Source: a virus
Virus record (IMG/VR): IMGVR_UViG_3300030117_000477
Span: 1 to 21,163 of that record
Direction: 5' to 3' (one strand)
Length of the DNA stretch: 21,163 nt
Made by a program: the position numbers and the translations under genes. The notes beneath the pieces are model-generated. The model saw nothing but the letters and a program-made list of their open reading frames with translations, did not search any database and was not told the DNA's origin. Of the stretch, positions 1 through 8,413 are shown piece by piece; the stretch's first letter is position 1, and the number at the start of each line of letters is the position of its first letter.

Positions 1-147
1 ATTACTGCATCAGCTATTATTGATATAACAAGTACATCTAATTGCAAAGTTAAGTTTACTACAAATGGTGGTACATATATTACTTATTTTGGAGATTCTG
101 CAAACAATTCAAATTGTTTTTCTTTTATAAGGCTTGGTGATACTTAA
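1..147 (+). CDS. Tail fibre-like protein, C-terminal fragment
   Basis: This frame is open from the left edge to a TAA at 145-147, giving the last 48 residues of a protein that begins outside the window. The fragment is rich in Thr, Asn, Ser and Ile, as in beta-structured fibre tips, and ends in FSFIRLGDT. A C-terminus of this kind (aromatic-x-R/T-x-GDT) is frequent in marine phage tail fibre proteins. It sits directly before a small membrane protein, as the T7 tail fibre gene sits before the holin gene. The TAA overlaps the next ATG by one base. The fibre assignment rests on composition, the terminal motif and gene order only. Confidence 0.6.
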   Translation: MTASAIIDITSTSNCKVKFTTNGGTYITYFGDSANNSNCFSFIRLGDT

Positions 148-380
148 TGGAAATAGATGCAATGTTATTTTGGAACATCATCCTAACTATGGTCGTTGTA
201 CCATTTGGTTGGGCATTCAACAAGATGTTTGGCGAAGTAAAAAGACTACAGATATTATTAAATAAGACACGAGAAGAGTATGCACGTAAAGATGATGTCA
301 AAGAAGATATGCATGACATCATGGATGCAATGAAAAGATTAGAAGATAAGTTAGATAAGATATTAATTGGAGCTAAATAG
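147..380 (+). CDS. Small membrane-anchored coiled-coil protein (holin or spanin candidate)
   Basis: A 77-residue protein with one hydrophobic segment at about residues 5-25 (FWNIILTMVVVPFGWAF) followed by a highly charged, predicted helical or coiled-coil tail rich in Lys, Glu and Asp. The topology fits a single-pass inner-membrane protein with a soluble helical domain. In T7-like phages the slot just after the tail fibre gene holds the holin and other lysis genes, so a lysis role is plausible, but no diagnostic holin or spanin motif is visible. The ATG overlaps the upstream stop (TAATG) and its own TAG overlaps the next GTG start, so translation is probably coupled on both sides. Confidence 0.6.
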   Translation: MEIDAMLFWNIILTMVVVPFGWAFNKMFGEVKRLQILLNKTREEYARKDDVKEDMHDIMDAMKRLEDKLDKILIGAK

Positions 381-2272
381 TGGAATTGAATCAAGCTATA
401 CCTGAACAAGATATGCTTATAAATGCATTAAATATGCAACAAAAGTACATTGAAGATTTAGAGCAACAAGATGTCATACAGATGGCAGAGGGTGGCACTG
501 TTCAAACACAGAAGCAAGAAGACGTAGGTGCGTTTGTTCCACCACCAAAACAAAACTTTACTACATTACCTACTGTGCAGAATCCGGGTGCTACGTTTGA
601 CCCTAATGCTACAATAGGAGATATATCTGCACAAATGGCTACTGCTCCTCAGTTACCTATGGGTGCTCAAGTACAACCTGTAGGTGTAACACCTACTACA
701 GGACAGTTTATACCTACTAATATAGGTGTGCAGGGTCAAGTAGCATTACCTGCAGCACAAGCAGGAACTGCAACTGCACAACAACAAACTAAAACTCAAG
801 CACAACAATTACAAGCACAAGCAGTAACTCCACAGGTTCAAGAAGCATTGCAAACTATACAGGGTGCTCAAGTAACTGACCAAGAAAGAGCAAGGTCACA
901 AGTACAGGCACAACAACAGGTAGGAACTTCTGTGGCTAACTTAACTGCTGCTCAAGGCACTGCTACTAAGATGACTAATCCTGTGCAAAGAGAGATACAG
1001 GCAGGTGAATTAGTATCACCAACTGCTAATGCAGAAAAGGCAAAAGCATTTACTGAGCAAGTTCAGGCAGCAACTGCATCTCCAACAGATAAAGCGACTG
1101 TGGCAGGACAACTTGCTACACTAACTGCAGATTTTGATGCAACAAACCCACCTGCTTGGGCAGCAGGAGCAATCAGAGGTGTACAGGCAGTTATGCAACA
1201 AAGAGGTTTAGGTGCTTCTAGTATTGCAGGACAGGCACTTGTTCAAGCTGCAATGGAATCTGCACTACCTGTAGCACAGGCAGATGCTAGAACTGTTGCT
1301 GCTTTTGAAACACAAAATTTATCTAACAGACAACAAAGAGCAATGTTAGCTGCTCAACAAAGAGCACAGTTTATAGGACAGGAGTTTGACCAAGGGTTTC
1401 AAGCTAAAGTTCAGAATGCTGCAAAGATAGCAGATATAGCAAACAGAAACTTTACTGCAGAACAACAGGTAGCTTTAGAGAACTCTCGTGCTGCTCAGAC
1501 CATGAATTTAAATAATCTATCTAATAGACAAGCATTAACAATGGCAGAAGCATCTGCATTAGCAAGTATGGACAGTGCTAATTTAAATGCAAGACAACAG
1601 TCTGCAGTGCAGAATGCACAGTCATTTCTACAAATGGACATGGCTAATCTTTCTAATAGGCAACAAGCAGATATGTTTGGAGCACAACAACAGATACAAT
1701 CTTTGTTTACAGACCAAGCTGCTCAGAATGCAGCAAGACAGTTTAATGCTACTTCACAGAATCAAGTTGACCAATTCTTTGCATCATTAGGGCAACAAGC
1801 TAATCAGTTTAATGCGACACAGATGAATGCACAAGAGCAGTTTAATGCAGGTCAGGCTAATACTATAGAAAGATTTAACGCAGAGATTAATAATCAACGT
1901 GACCAATTCAATGCACAGAATCAATTAGTTATTGCACAAGCTAATGCTAATTGGAGAAGACAGTTAGCTACTGCAGACACTGCAGCTATCAACAGAGCTA
2001 ATGAATTAAATGCCCAAAATATATTAGGTCTAAGCAATCAAGCCTATAATAATTTGTGGCAATATTATGGTGACACTATGGAGTGGGCATGGACTTCTGC
2101 AGAAAATGAAAGAAGTCGTGTAATTGAACTTGCTATTGCACAATTACAAGCAGACAATAAAACTAACATCCAAGAGATGAAGAATGATTATAACTCTTCC
2201 TCTGCTTTTGGTAGTCTAATTGGTAAATTCGTAACAGGTTCAATGTTTGGTGGTGGAGGATTATTCGGATAA
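380..2272 (+). CDS. Gln/Ala/Asn-rich repeat virion structural protein
   Basis: A 630-residue protein of very low complexity, dominated by Gln, Ala, Asn and Thr. Residues 1-40 form a charged helix ending in IQMAEGGT. About 45-160 are Pro/Thr/Gln-rich. From about 313 the protein becomes strictly periodic: NLSNRQ-type motifs begin at residues 313, 379, 401 and 423 (spacings of 66, 22 and 22), and QFNA-type motifs start at 454, then every 11 residues to 509. Such 11-residue periods fit a hendecad coiled coil. The C-terminus is Gly-rich (MFGGGGLFG). The GTG start at 380 overlaps the previous TAG, with GGAG eight bases upstream. Its position in the late operon suggests a virion protein, perhaps a fibrous or internal one. 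No enzyme motif is seen. Confidence 0.7.
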   Translation: MELNQAIPEQDMLINALNMQQKYIEDLEQQDVIQMAEGGTVQTQKQEDVGAFVPPPKQNFTTLPTVQNPGATFDPNATIGDISAQMATAPQLPMGAQVQPVGVTPTTGQFIPTNIGVQGQVALPAAQAGTATAQQQTKTQAQQLQAQAVTPQVQEALQTIQGAQVTDQERARSQVQAQQQVGTSVANLTAAQGTATKMTNPVQREIQAGELVSPTANAEKAKAFTEQVQAATASPTDKATVAGQLATLTADFDATNPPAWAAGAIRGVQAVMQQRGLGASSIAGQALVQAAMESALPVAQADARTVAAFETQNLSNRQQRAMLAAQQRAQFIGQEFDQGFQAKVQNAAKIADIANRNFTAEQQVALENSRAAQTMNLNNLSNRQALTMAEASALASMDSANLNARQQSAVQNAQSFLQMDMANLSNRQQADMFGAQQQIQSLFTDQAAQNAARQFNATSQNQVDQFFASLGQQANQFNATQMNAQEQFNAGQANTIERFNAEINNQRDQFNAQNQLVIAQANANWRRQLATADTAAINRANELNAQNILGLSNQAYNNLWQYYGDTMEWAWTSAENERSRVIELAIAQLQADNKTNIQEMKNDYNSSSAFGSLIGKFVTGSMFGGGGLFG

Positions 2273-2463
2273 TGGAAACAAACCCATCTTTAGATATTTA
2301 TAAAAAGTTAAATAAGATAGAAGTAGAGCCTGTAGAAGAGCCTAAAGGTGGTCTACTATCCAAAACAATGTCTACAAAGGCTAGAAAGTATAAGCCTAAT
2401 GTAGATGTAACTATGCGAGTTGCAAGATATATACAAGATATAAAGGATTATAATAGTGCCTGA
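2272..2463 (+). CDS. Small conserved phage protein, unknown function
   Basis: A 63-residue protein, charged and without membrane segments. The central part carries GGLLSKTMSTKARKYKP, followed by a short amphipathic helix (VTMRVARYIQDIKDY). Its ATG overlaps the previous TAA by one base, preceded by a GGAGG-like stretch, and its end overlaps the next GTG start by eight bases. The tight coupling between two virion-module genes supports it being real and expressed late. I do not recognise a domain. A role as a small virion or chaperone component is only inferred from position. Confidence 0.6.
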   Translation: METNPSLDIYKKLNKIEVEPVEEPKGGLLSKTMSTKARKYKPNVDVTMRVARYIQDIKDYNSA

Positions 2464-2947
2464 AATAGAAGAAGTATCATTAAGTAGACCAATTCCGGGT
2501 CAATCACTGACACATGAGTTAAGAGATAGACCTTGGCAAAACCCACCACAGTTTAATACTGTAGAAGAATCTATGGGTTGGTACTTAGAAAGATTTGAGA
2601 ATGATGAGATAGTCGAAGAACTTATGTCTATTATAGAAATGGGTATACCTATATCTACTATTGCTAATTCTATGCAACTTGGTGCAGTATTACAAGGTAT
2701 ACATACAATAGACGTTGGTGTATTAGTTATGCCTATACTAATTGAGATTATGAAAACATTAGCAGAAAAAACAGGAATAGAATATAAGATGGGTGATGAG
2801 CCTGAAGAAACAGAAAGACCATCTGATGCTAGTATACAATCTGCTATAAATGATATTAGAAAAAAAGGAGTAGAACCTGTGAAAGAGGATACTCTTGAAG
2901 AAGAAGATGATGAAGAACCTATGGGTCTTATGGCAAGGAGAGCATAA
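2456..2947 (+). CDS. Conserved marine-phage virion-module protein
   Basis: A 163-residue protein. The N-terminus holds a conserved-looking patch (RPIPGQSLTHELRDRPWQNP), followed by a helical region whose hydrophobic segments (GIPISTIANSMQLGAVLQ and IDVGVLVMPILIEIMKTL, residues about 60-103) look like a buried helical bundle more than membrane spans. The tail is very acidic (EEEDDEEP). I recall proteins with the same PIPGxSLT...PPxF and GIHTIDVG patches in the structural regions of other marine phages, without a known function. The GTG start at 2456 follows AAAGGA and overlaps the previous gene by eight bases; its TAA overlaps the next ATG. Confidence 0.6.
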   Translation: MPEIEEVSLSRPIPGQSLTHELRDRPWQNPPQFNTVEESMGWYLERFENDEIVEELMSIIEMGIPISTIANSMQLGAVLQGIHTIDVGVLVMPILIEIMKTLAEKTGIEYKMGDEPEETERPSDASIQSAINDIRKKGVEPVKEDTLEEEDDEEPMGLMARRA

Positions 2948-4437
2948 TGGGATTTAACTTTGGTGCATTTTTAGGTGGTGCTGCTTCGCAGATAGTAGAA
3001 GATATTGATGAGCAAGAAAAAGAAGTAAAACTACGTACTAGAAATATACTTGATAGACAGGTGGCACAGACTCTAGCTAATCAAAAAGAATATAAAGCTA
3101 AGAAAGAAAAAGTACAAAATCAAATGAATGCACTTGTACCTTTATTTGGTGGTGGTGCAGATGCTATTGCCAAAGCTAGAAGCATAGTTGCAGGTGGTGA
3201 TAATCATTATAACTTCATGTTTAATAAATTAGTACAGGCACAAGATAATAATCAAAACGTAAATGATATATATAGTTTAATACCTAATAAAGATGCAGTG
3301 GGATTCAAAAATGTAGAAGAAGCTACAGATAGTTTAGTAACTATGGCAGCATTACCTGAGATTAAATTAGGTGAATCTACAGGTATGGCTAAATTATTTG
3401 GAATAGACCAAAAAGCATATTATGATAAAGAAAGAAAGATATTAGAAGAGGCAGGTCAGATACAATCTGCTACTGCTTCTGTTCCTGAAAAAGGTGTATA
3501 TGCTCAAGGTAAATTAGATTTAGGTAAAATGAAGAAAGTATTTAAGTCTGCCGATGAATTTGAAGCTAATTTACTTAATGAGACAACTAAGTATAATGTT
3601 GGAACTAAAGAATATGATGAAGCTATGGCTAAATATGAAGACTTTAGAATTAAAAAAGCTAAAACTTCGGGAGCATACATAGCAGAAGAACTTAGACAAA
3701 AGAATGCAAAGAGTAAAACTGCTATATCTTATGGTAATTTTCGTGCAGGTTGGAAAGATAAATTAGATGACATAAGAGACAAATATGGAACTAGAATAGA
3801 GATAGGTGGTAAAACTTACTTACAAGGAACTAAAGAGTATGATAACTATGTTCAATCCGAAATAGATGCTTATAACAAAGAATTTGTTAAAGGAATATTA
3901 GAGGATATAGAAGGTGGAGACCTATCAACTAATGGTTTAAAACTTATACAGGCAACTCCTGAATTAAAAGAAATGGCTATACAGATACAAAAGGAAAGTA
4001 AAGAAGACTTAACAAAAGAAAAGAAAGACGAAGATAAAAAAGTTACTGACCCTTTTGCAGAGGCTGATAAAATTAAAGAAGCAAAAAAGAAAGAGAATAG
4101 AATAAAAGAGTTTAAAAATAAATACACTACACCTGAAGCAGGTGCTCAAGATTTAGTTAATAGAGGTATAGATAGAAAAGACATATTAGTATCATTGCAA
4201 GAAGTATATCCTAATGTAGAGCAGAAAGATTTAGTTGATATAATTGTTGCTGCAGAGGCAGAGAAGGAAAGATTAATTAAAAGTGAAGTGCCTCCAAGAC
4301 CTAAAGGTGGTTTTATCTTTGACTCAGATGAAGAAAAAGAAGAGATGAGAAAATGGGATGAGCAGTATGGTAAAACTCATAGATATGATGGTACACCAAA
4401 AGGAAGTCCAAAGAAGAAAAAGAAAAGAAATAGGTAG
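2947..4437 (+). CDS. Large charged internal or ejected virion protein candidate
   Basis: A 496-residue protein that begins with a short Gly/Phe-rich segment (GFNFGAFLGGAASQI) and continues as long charged helices, with coiled-coil character at about 20-65, 210-260 and 340-400. The C-terminus is extremely basic (SPKKKKKRNR), which could contact packaged DNA. It lies directly before the 1175-residue protein, an arrangement reminiscent of the adjacent internal core genes of T7-like phages (gp15/gp16), though I see no sequence similarity to them. An AAGGAG ribosome binding site precedes the ATG, which overlaps the previous stop by one base. No catalytic motif was found. Function is inferred from size, composition and position. 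Confidence 0.6.
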   Translation: MGFNFGAFLGGAASQIVEDIDEQEKEVKLRTRNILDRQVAQTLANQKEYKAKKEKVQNQMNALVPLFGGGADAIAKARSIVAGGDNHYNFMFNKLVQAQDNNQNVNDIYSLIPNKDAVGFKNVEEATDSLVTMAALPEIKLGESTGMAKLFGIDQKAYYDKERKILEEAGQIQSATASVPEKGVYAQGKLDLGKMKKVFKSADEFEANLLNETTKYNVGTKEYDEAMAKYEDFRIKKAKTSGAYIAEELRQKNAKSKTAISYGNFRAGWKDKLDDIRDKYGTRIEIGGKTYLQGTKEYDNYVQSEIDAYNKEFVKGILEDIEGGDLSTNGLKLIQATPELKEMAIQIQKESKEDLTKEKKDEDKKVTDPFAEADKIKEAKKKENRIKEFKNKYTTPEAGAQDLVNRGIDRKDILVSLQEVYPNVEQKDLVDIIVAAEAEKERLIKSEVPPRPKGGFIFDSDEEKEEMRKWDEQYGKTHRYDGTPKGSPKKKKKRNR

Positions 4438-4442
4438 TAGTC

Positions 4443-7400
4443 ATGGCAAAAAGTATTTTTGATTCTGACTATGGAAAAGAAATAGATGTTATTGAGAGAG
4501 ATACTCAAGAGCAAGAAGAAGAAGAAAAGGTAAAGCAAAGAGCACCTAGAAGTATATTTGACGAGCCTGAACAGGTTCAACCAACCCTTGATTTAGAGTC
4601 AACGCAACCTCAAGTTGACTTCGACTATGCACAAGAAACTAAAGCATTAGACGAAAAGAAAACCTTCCAAGATTTTATTAATGATGAAAAATTCTTACAA
4701 GAAGCTGATTTGTATATGCAATCTCGTTTTGGAAAAGAGGATGGCAGACAAGATAATGAGTCTGCTAAAGACTTTACAAAAAGATTTATAGAGCATTACA
4801 GGCACGTAAATGGTAATACACTTGACCTCATGAGTCAAATTGATTGGACTCGTAGTGCCTCACAAACAGATAAACAAAGATATGCTGCATTATTTAGAGA
4901 TATGGAAAGACTACCTGACTTCTATGAAGAGGGTGGCACAGGTACTTTTGATGCATTAATGGATTATGGAGAGGCATTGTTAACCGACCCACTTACATAT
5001 TTTGGTTTTGGTGCAGGTGCAGTAGCTAAGTTTGGTGCTACTAAAGCAGCTAAAAAATTAATATTAGACCAAATGGCAAAGGGTTTAACTAAAGAGGCTG
5101 CCACTGAAGCAGCTAAAAAGCAGTCCCTTAAAATAGGATTAAAAGCAGGTGCTTTACCATTAGCTGCAGAGACTGTTGTAGCATCAGGTGAAGGTGCGTA
5201 TGCTGCAGTTGCAGGTGCAGAGCTAGATGAAGAGGCAGGTATAAGGGAACTCTATGGATTAGATGAAAAAGCATCAGCAGAAGAAATTGTATTAACAGGT
5301 GGTATAACAGGTGCTTTAACTCTAGGTCTTGGCTCACTTGCAATCCCTGCTGTAGGAAAATTAGGTAGAGGAGCTGCAATTAAAAATATTAATTTAGAGG
5401 AAACAGTTAGAGAGGGTTATAAAAAGAAAATAAAACAAATAGCACAAAAAGGTAAAGTAGATGAAAAGCAACTAGATATGTTTGACCCTATAAATGTAGA
5501 GTCTAGAGTTGATATTGTTGGAAAAACAGATGGTGACATAGCTAGTGATTTAGCACAGGGAAGAGAAATTTTAGAGGTGCTAGACCCTAAAACGGAAATA
5601 ACCTCTGCTACTTTAAATTTAGATATGAAGAGAAGAGTTAGTAAAATAGTGCTAGAGACATTTCAAAATTTAACTAAATCATCCGACCAAGCTGCAAAAG
5701 ATTTTGTAGAAGAAGTAACTACTAATGGTGACAAAGCTATGGTAGTTACTAAAAAATTATTAGAAAGATTAAATAAATTAGAGGGTGTAGATGCAGATGA
5801 TTTTGACTCTGCAGTTGCTAGAGCAGGTTTAACAAGAGACCAATTTGCAAAGATTGTAATGACTACAAGTAGTGATGCAGGTAAATTATTACAAACTGAT
5901 TCCCCTCTTGGAAAATTTCTAAAAGAATATAAAGAATTTGACCCTAAATTTAAAAGTGAGTTTGAAAAAAAGTTTGGTAAAGAAGATGCTACCTCTTCTA
6001 TGTTTACTAAAGCACACAACTTTATGCAAAGACTTGATAGAGAACGTAGAGCATTAATGGTTACACAATTATCCACTACTGTTCGTAACGTAGCAACAGG
6101 TGGTATGAGAGTTACTTTTGAAATAGGTTCAAATCTTGCAGAGTCTTTAATGTATAATATAGGTAGAGGAGTTAATAGTGCGTTAAAAGGTGACTTTAGT
6201 AAAGATGGAATACAAAAAAGCATAGGAGATATTGTTAGGGACACCTTTGGTACATTGACTGGTTTAAATGTAGTAGGTTCAGGTGCATTTAGAGCCAGTG
6301 AAATAACTTCTCAATTATTAAAATATAATCCTAGACTTGCAGCACAAATGGATAGGTCACTGCAAGAGGTAGGTGCAGACCAAAGTTTATCTTCTATAAC
6401 TAGGTTTCTTAATAAGGCTAATATGGCTCAAGATATATTGTTCAGAAAAGCAGTATTTACTGCTAAACTAGATAAGCAGTTAAGAAGAATGGGTACAAAC
6501 GTACTAGAGGTTGCAACAAGTGGAAAAACTTTACCAAAGGAAATGTTAAAGAATGCAGTTGATGAGTCTTTATATTTTACATTTGCGAGAATGCCTAAAG
6601 AGGGTGGTGATAAGTTTGGGGATAATATTGCTAATAAATTTATTAAATTTAATGAAGCCTTAGGTCCTTTGCCCGGAGTTGTAGGAATACCCTTAGGTAC
6701 AGGTCAATTTCCTTATACAAGGTTTATGGCAAATGCTATGCAAATGCAACTTGATTATTCTCCTGTAGGTGGTGCTATAGGTTTAACTAACTTAACTAGA
6801 GGTGCATGGAATGTATTAAGAAAAGATGGAACATATAAAGATTTAGGATACAAACAATTAGGAAAAGCTAGAGAACAACTTGGAAAAGGCATGGTAGGTG
6901 TGGCTGCTCTACTAGCAGCTTATAAAGAAAGAAAAGAAAATCAAGACACTAATTGGTATGAAATGAAGAGTGACGATGGTAGAACATTTGATACTAGACC
7001 ATTTTTTCCTCTTGCACCTTATCTAATAATAGGTGATTTGATGGTTAAGTGGGAAGAGGGTAGATTAAAAAATGGTGTAGGTTCAGATTTTATTGAAGGA
7101 TTTACGGGTGCAGTATTTAGAAGTGGTGCTAGTGCTTACGTAATAGATAATGCTTTTTTAGGATTTGGAAGTGCAGATGAGTTTAATACCCTAGAGGCAG
7201 AGAGAATATCTGAAAAAGTATCAGGCTATATAGGAGAGCTAGTTGGAGGTATACTAACACCTGCTAGAGTTCTAAAAGATATAGAGGCTGCTTTTAATAA
7301 AGAGGCAGCAATCATACGTGACTCTAGACAGATAGAAGGTATAGGTGCAGGGGAACGTTCTTTAAAGACATTTCAAAATGCTATACAAAGAAACTTACCA

Positions 7401-7970
7401 TTTATAAGTAAGAATCTACCTGAAAAACAATTTGCAACTAGGTCAGGTCCTGTATACGAGCAGAGTTCTATTGGTAAACAACTCACAGGTAGACGTTTTA
7501 CACCCAAGAAAAATACAGTGGAAAGAGAGTTAGTTAGATTTGGCATGGAAGAATTTGAATTATTACCTACCACAGGTGATAAGGTTGCAGATTCTTATGT
7601 TAAAAAATTTCTTGGTCAATTAGCAGAGGACAATCTCACAAAAGAAATAAATTCTGATTATTATCAGAGTTTAACTGATAAACAAAAAGAAGCATCTTTT
7701 AATAATAAATTAAAATATTATAGAAAGATAGCAAAAGAATTAGGAGAGAGTTTAGCAGTAAAAGAAGCTAATGAATTAGGTAAAAAGATAACTCCTTTTG
7801 ATAGAGCAAAGTATACAAAACTAACAAAAAGACAAAGGCAATTAGCAGACGATTATTATATAGAGAAGTATGGTAAAACTGTATTAGAAATGCAAGAGGA
7901 AGAACCTGACTTTAATCACTATCTTAATGCAGTATATTTAGGTAGACAATTAAGTCAAGCATTTCAATAA
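4443..7970 (+). CDS. Giant virion-associated protein (internal/ejection protein candidate)
   Basis: At 1175 residues this is the largest product of the window and the last late gene. The acidic N-terminus (to about 80) precedes a helical region. Residues about 170-310 hold Ala/Gly-rich hydrophobic stretches such as TGALTLGLGSLAIPAVG. Another hydrophobic part at about 740-870 includes GTGQFPYTRFMANAMQMQ, GMVGVAALLAAY and FFPLAPYLIIGDLMV. That part resembles the large polyvalent protein-associated domains (LPD38-like) of big phage virion proteins, by recollection only. A charged helical C-terminus follows. I see no lysozyme, transglycosylase or protease motif. Combined hydrophobic and helical segments fit a protein that enters the cell envelope during DNA ejection. 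It starts five bases after the previous stop with a weak ribosome binding site. Confidence 0.65.
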   Translation: MAKSIFDSDYGKEIDVIERDTQEQEEEEKVKQRAPRSIFDEPEQVQPTLDLESTQPQVDFDYAQETKALDEKKTFQDFINDEKFLQEADLYMQSRFGKEDGRQDNESAKDFTKRFIEHYRHVNGNTLDLMSQIDWTRSASQTDKQRYAALFRDMERLPDFYEEGGTGTFDALMDYGEALLTDPLTYFGFGAGAVAKFGATKAAKKLILDQMAKGLTKEAATEAAKKQSLKIGLKAGALPLAAETVVASGEGAYAAVAGAELDEEAGIRELYGLDEKASAEEIVLTGGITGALTLGLGSLAIPAVGKLGRGAAIKNINLEETVREGYKKKIKQIAQKGKVDEKQLDMFDPINVESRVDIVGKTDGDIASDLAQGREILEVLDPKTEITSATLNLDMKRRVSKIVLETFQNLTKSSDQAAKDFVEEVTTNGDKAMVVTKKLLERLNKLEGVDADDFDSAVARAGLTRDQFAKIVMTTSSDAGKLLQTDSPLGKFLKEYKEFDPKFKSEFEKKFGKEDATSSMFTKAHNFMQRLDRERRALMVTQLSTTVRNVATGGMRVTFEIGSNLAESLMYNIGRGVNSALKGDFSKDGIQKSIGDIVRDTFGTLTGLNVVGSGAFRASEITSQLLKYNPRLAAQMDRSLQEVGADQSLSSITRFLNKANMAQDILFRKAVFTAKLDKQLRRMGTNVLEVATSGKTLPKEMLKNAVDESLYFTFARMPKEGGDKFGDNIANKFIKFNEALGPLPGVVGIPLGTGQFPYTRFMANAMQMQLDYSPVGGAIGLTNLTRGAWNVLRKDGTYKDLGYKQLGKAREQLGKGMVGVAALLAAYKERKENQDTNWYEMKSDDGRTFDTRPFFPLAPYLIIGDLMVKWEEGRLKNGVGSDFIEGFTGAVFRSGASAYVIDNAFLGFGSADEFNTLEAERISEKVSGYIGELVGGILTPARVLKDIEAAFNKEAAIIRDSRQIEGIGAGERSLKTFQNAIQRNLPFISKNLPEKQFATRSGPVYEQSSIGKQLTGRRFTPKKNTVERELVRFGMEEFELLPTTGDKVADSYVKKFLGQLAEDNLTKEINSDYYQSLTDKQKEASFNNKLKYYRKIAKELGESLAVKEANELGKKITPFDRAKYTKLTKRQRQLADDYYIEKYGKTVLEMQEEEPDFNHYLNAVYLGRQLSQAFQ

Positions 7971-8058
7971 TCACCACAATCCTAACAACCTACCATTACC
8001 TACGATAATAAATAGACACGTAACTATGTGCAGAGTGTACCAAAATATCTGTGCTAGT
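7971..8058. other. Convergent intergenic junction of late and early modules
   Basis: The only gap longer than about 45 bases. It separates the end of the rightward late operon from the end of the leftward early operon. I looked for a bidirectional terminator and found only weak pairings (CACG/TGTG around 8016-8030, CAGA/TCTG around 8031-8052) without a run of T, plus the palindrome GTTTAAAC near 8057. No tRNA, small gene or repeat is evident. Confidence 0.5.
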
Positions 8059-8307
8059 TTAAACAAACAAATATCTCAGTATTCCCATAGCTAATGCTGC
8101 ACAAGCTACCCCATTTACCATGAGTAAGGCTCTGTCATGCCATAGGTAAGCCATACCTGCTAGTAATCCTGTACCAATACAAGACGATACAAGGTCGTAC
8201 AGAGGCAGAACACCCACAGACCTACATATTATACCTGACATGATTAAGAACGACCCTGCCCACTTTAAATACCAAGATAGGTCATGTGTGGGTGTTATCT
8301 TTTGCAT
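8059..8307 (-). CDS. Small DUF6552-like membrane protein
   Basis: An 82-residue, three-segment membrane protein: about residues 14-32 (KWAGSFLIMSGIICRSVGV), 38-55 and 62-80. The patch DLSWYLKWAG plus the later WHDRALLMVNG match what I remember of DUF6552 proteins, often mislabelled UbiE methyltransferase in phage annotation. No methyltransferase motif exists here. The ATG at 8307 has a good AAAGGAAT ribosome binding site about seven bases upstream, located inside the end of the preceding small gene. It is the last gene of the leftward operon and faces the late genes. Function is unknown; a role at the cell membrane is inferred from the hydrophobicity. Confidence 0.65.
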   Translation of the reverse strand: MQKITPTHDLSWYLKWAGSFLIMSGIICRSVGVLPLYDLVSSCIGTGLLAGMAYLWHDRALLMVNGVACAALAMGILRYLFV

Positions 8308-8413
8308 TCAATTCCTTTACTTTTTTAAATATTAATTCTAATTGTTTATTAACATTCTCTAATCTTTTAATTATATCATCAAGAGGACTTACAGGTTGTC
8401 TTCTACTCTGCAT
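8282..8413 (-). CDS. 43-residue coiled-coil peptide
   Basis: A small open frame with ATG at 8411-8413 and TGA at 8282-8284. The product has a short basic head (MQSRRQP), then one amphipathic helix (DDIIKRLENVNKQLELIFKK) with hydrophobic residues in heptad-like positions, and a polar end. AAGAGG lies just before the start, though the spacing is short. It overlaps the end of the upstream RMF-like gene by 11 bases and the start of the DUF6552-like gene by 26 bases, in line with the packed style of this operon. Too short for a family call; it fills what would otherwise be a gap of about 95 bases. Confidence 0.5.
   Translation of the reverse strand: MQSRRQPVSPLDDIIKRLENVNKQLELIFKKVKELNAKDNTHT

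Noticed and set aside
1316-1936. DNA-level tandem repeat or CRISPR-like array
   Set aside because: The periodicity is at the protein level, with variable codons and no conserved DNA repeat with spacers.
5128-5379. Open frame on the opposite strand rich in Leu and His (83 codons)
   Set aside because: It is a shadow of the Ala/Gly-rich part of the 1175-residue gene: composition mirrors the sense codons and it has no supporting ribosome binding site.
5663-6244. 193-codon open frame on the minus strand
   Set aside because: It lies fully inside the large virion gene on the opposite strand, lacks family features and breaks the operon layout.
8059-8307. UbiE-type methyltransferase, as such proteins are often labelled
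   Set aside because: At 82 residues with three membrane segments and no SAM-binding motif it cannot be a methyltransferase.
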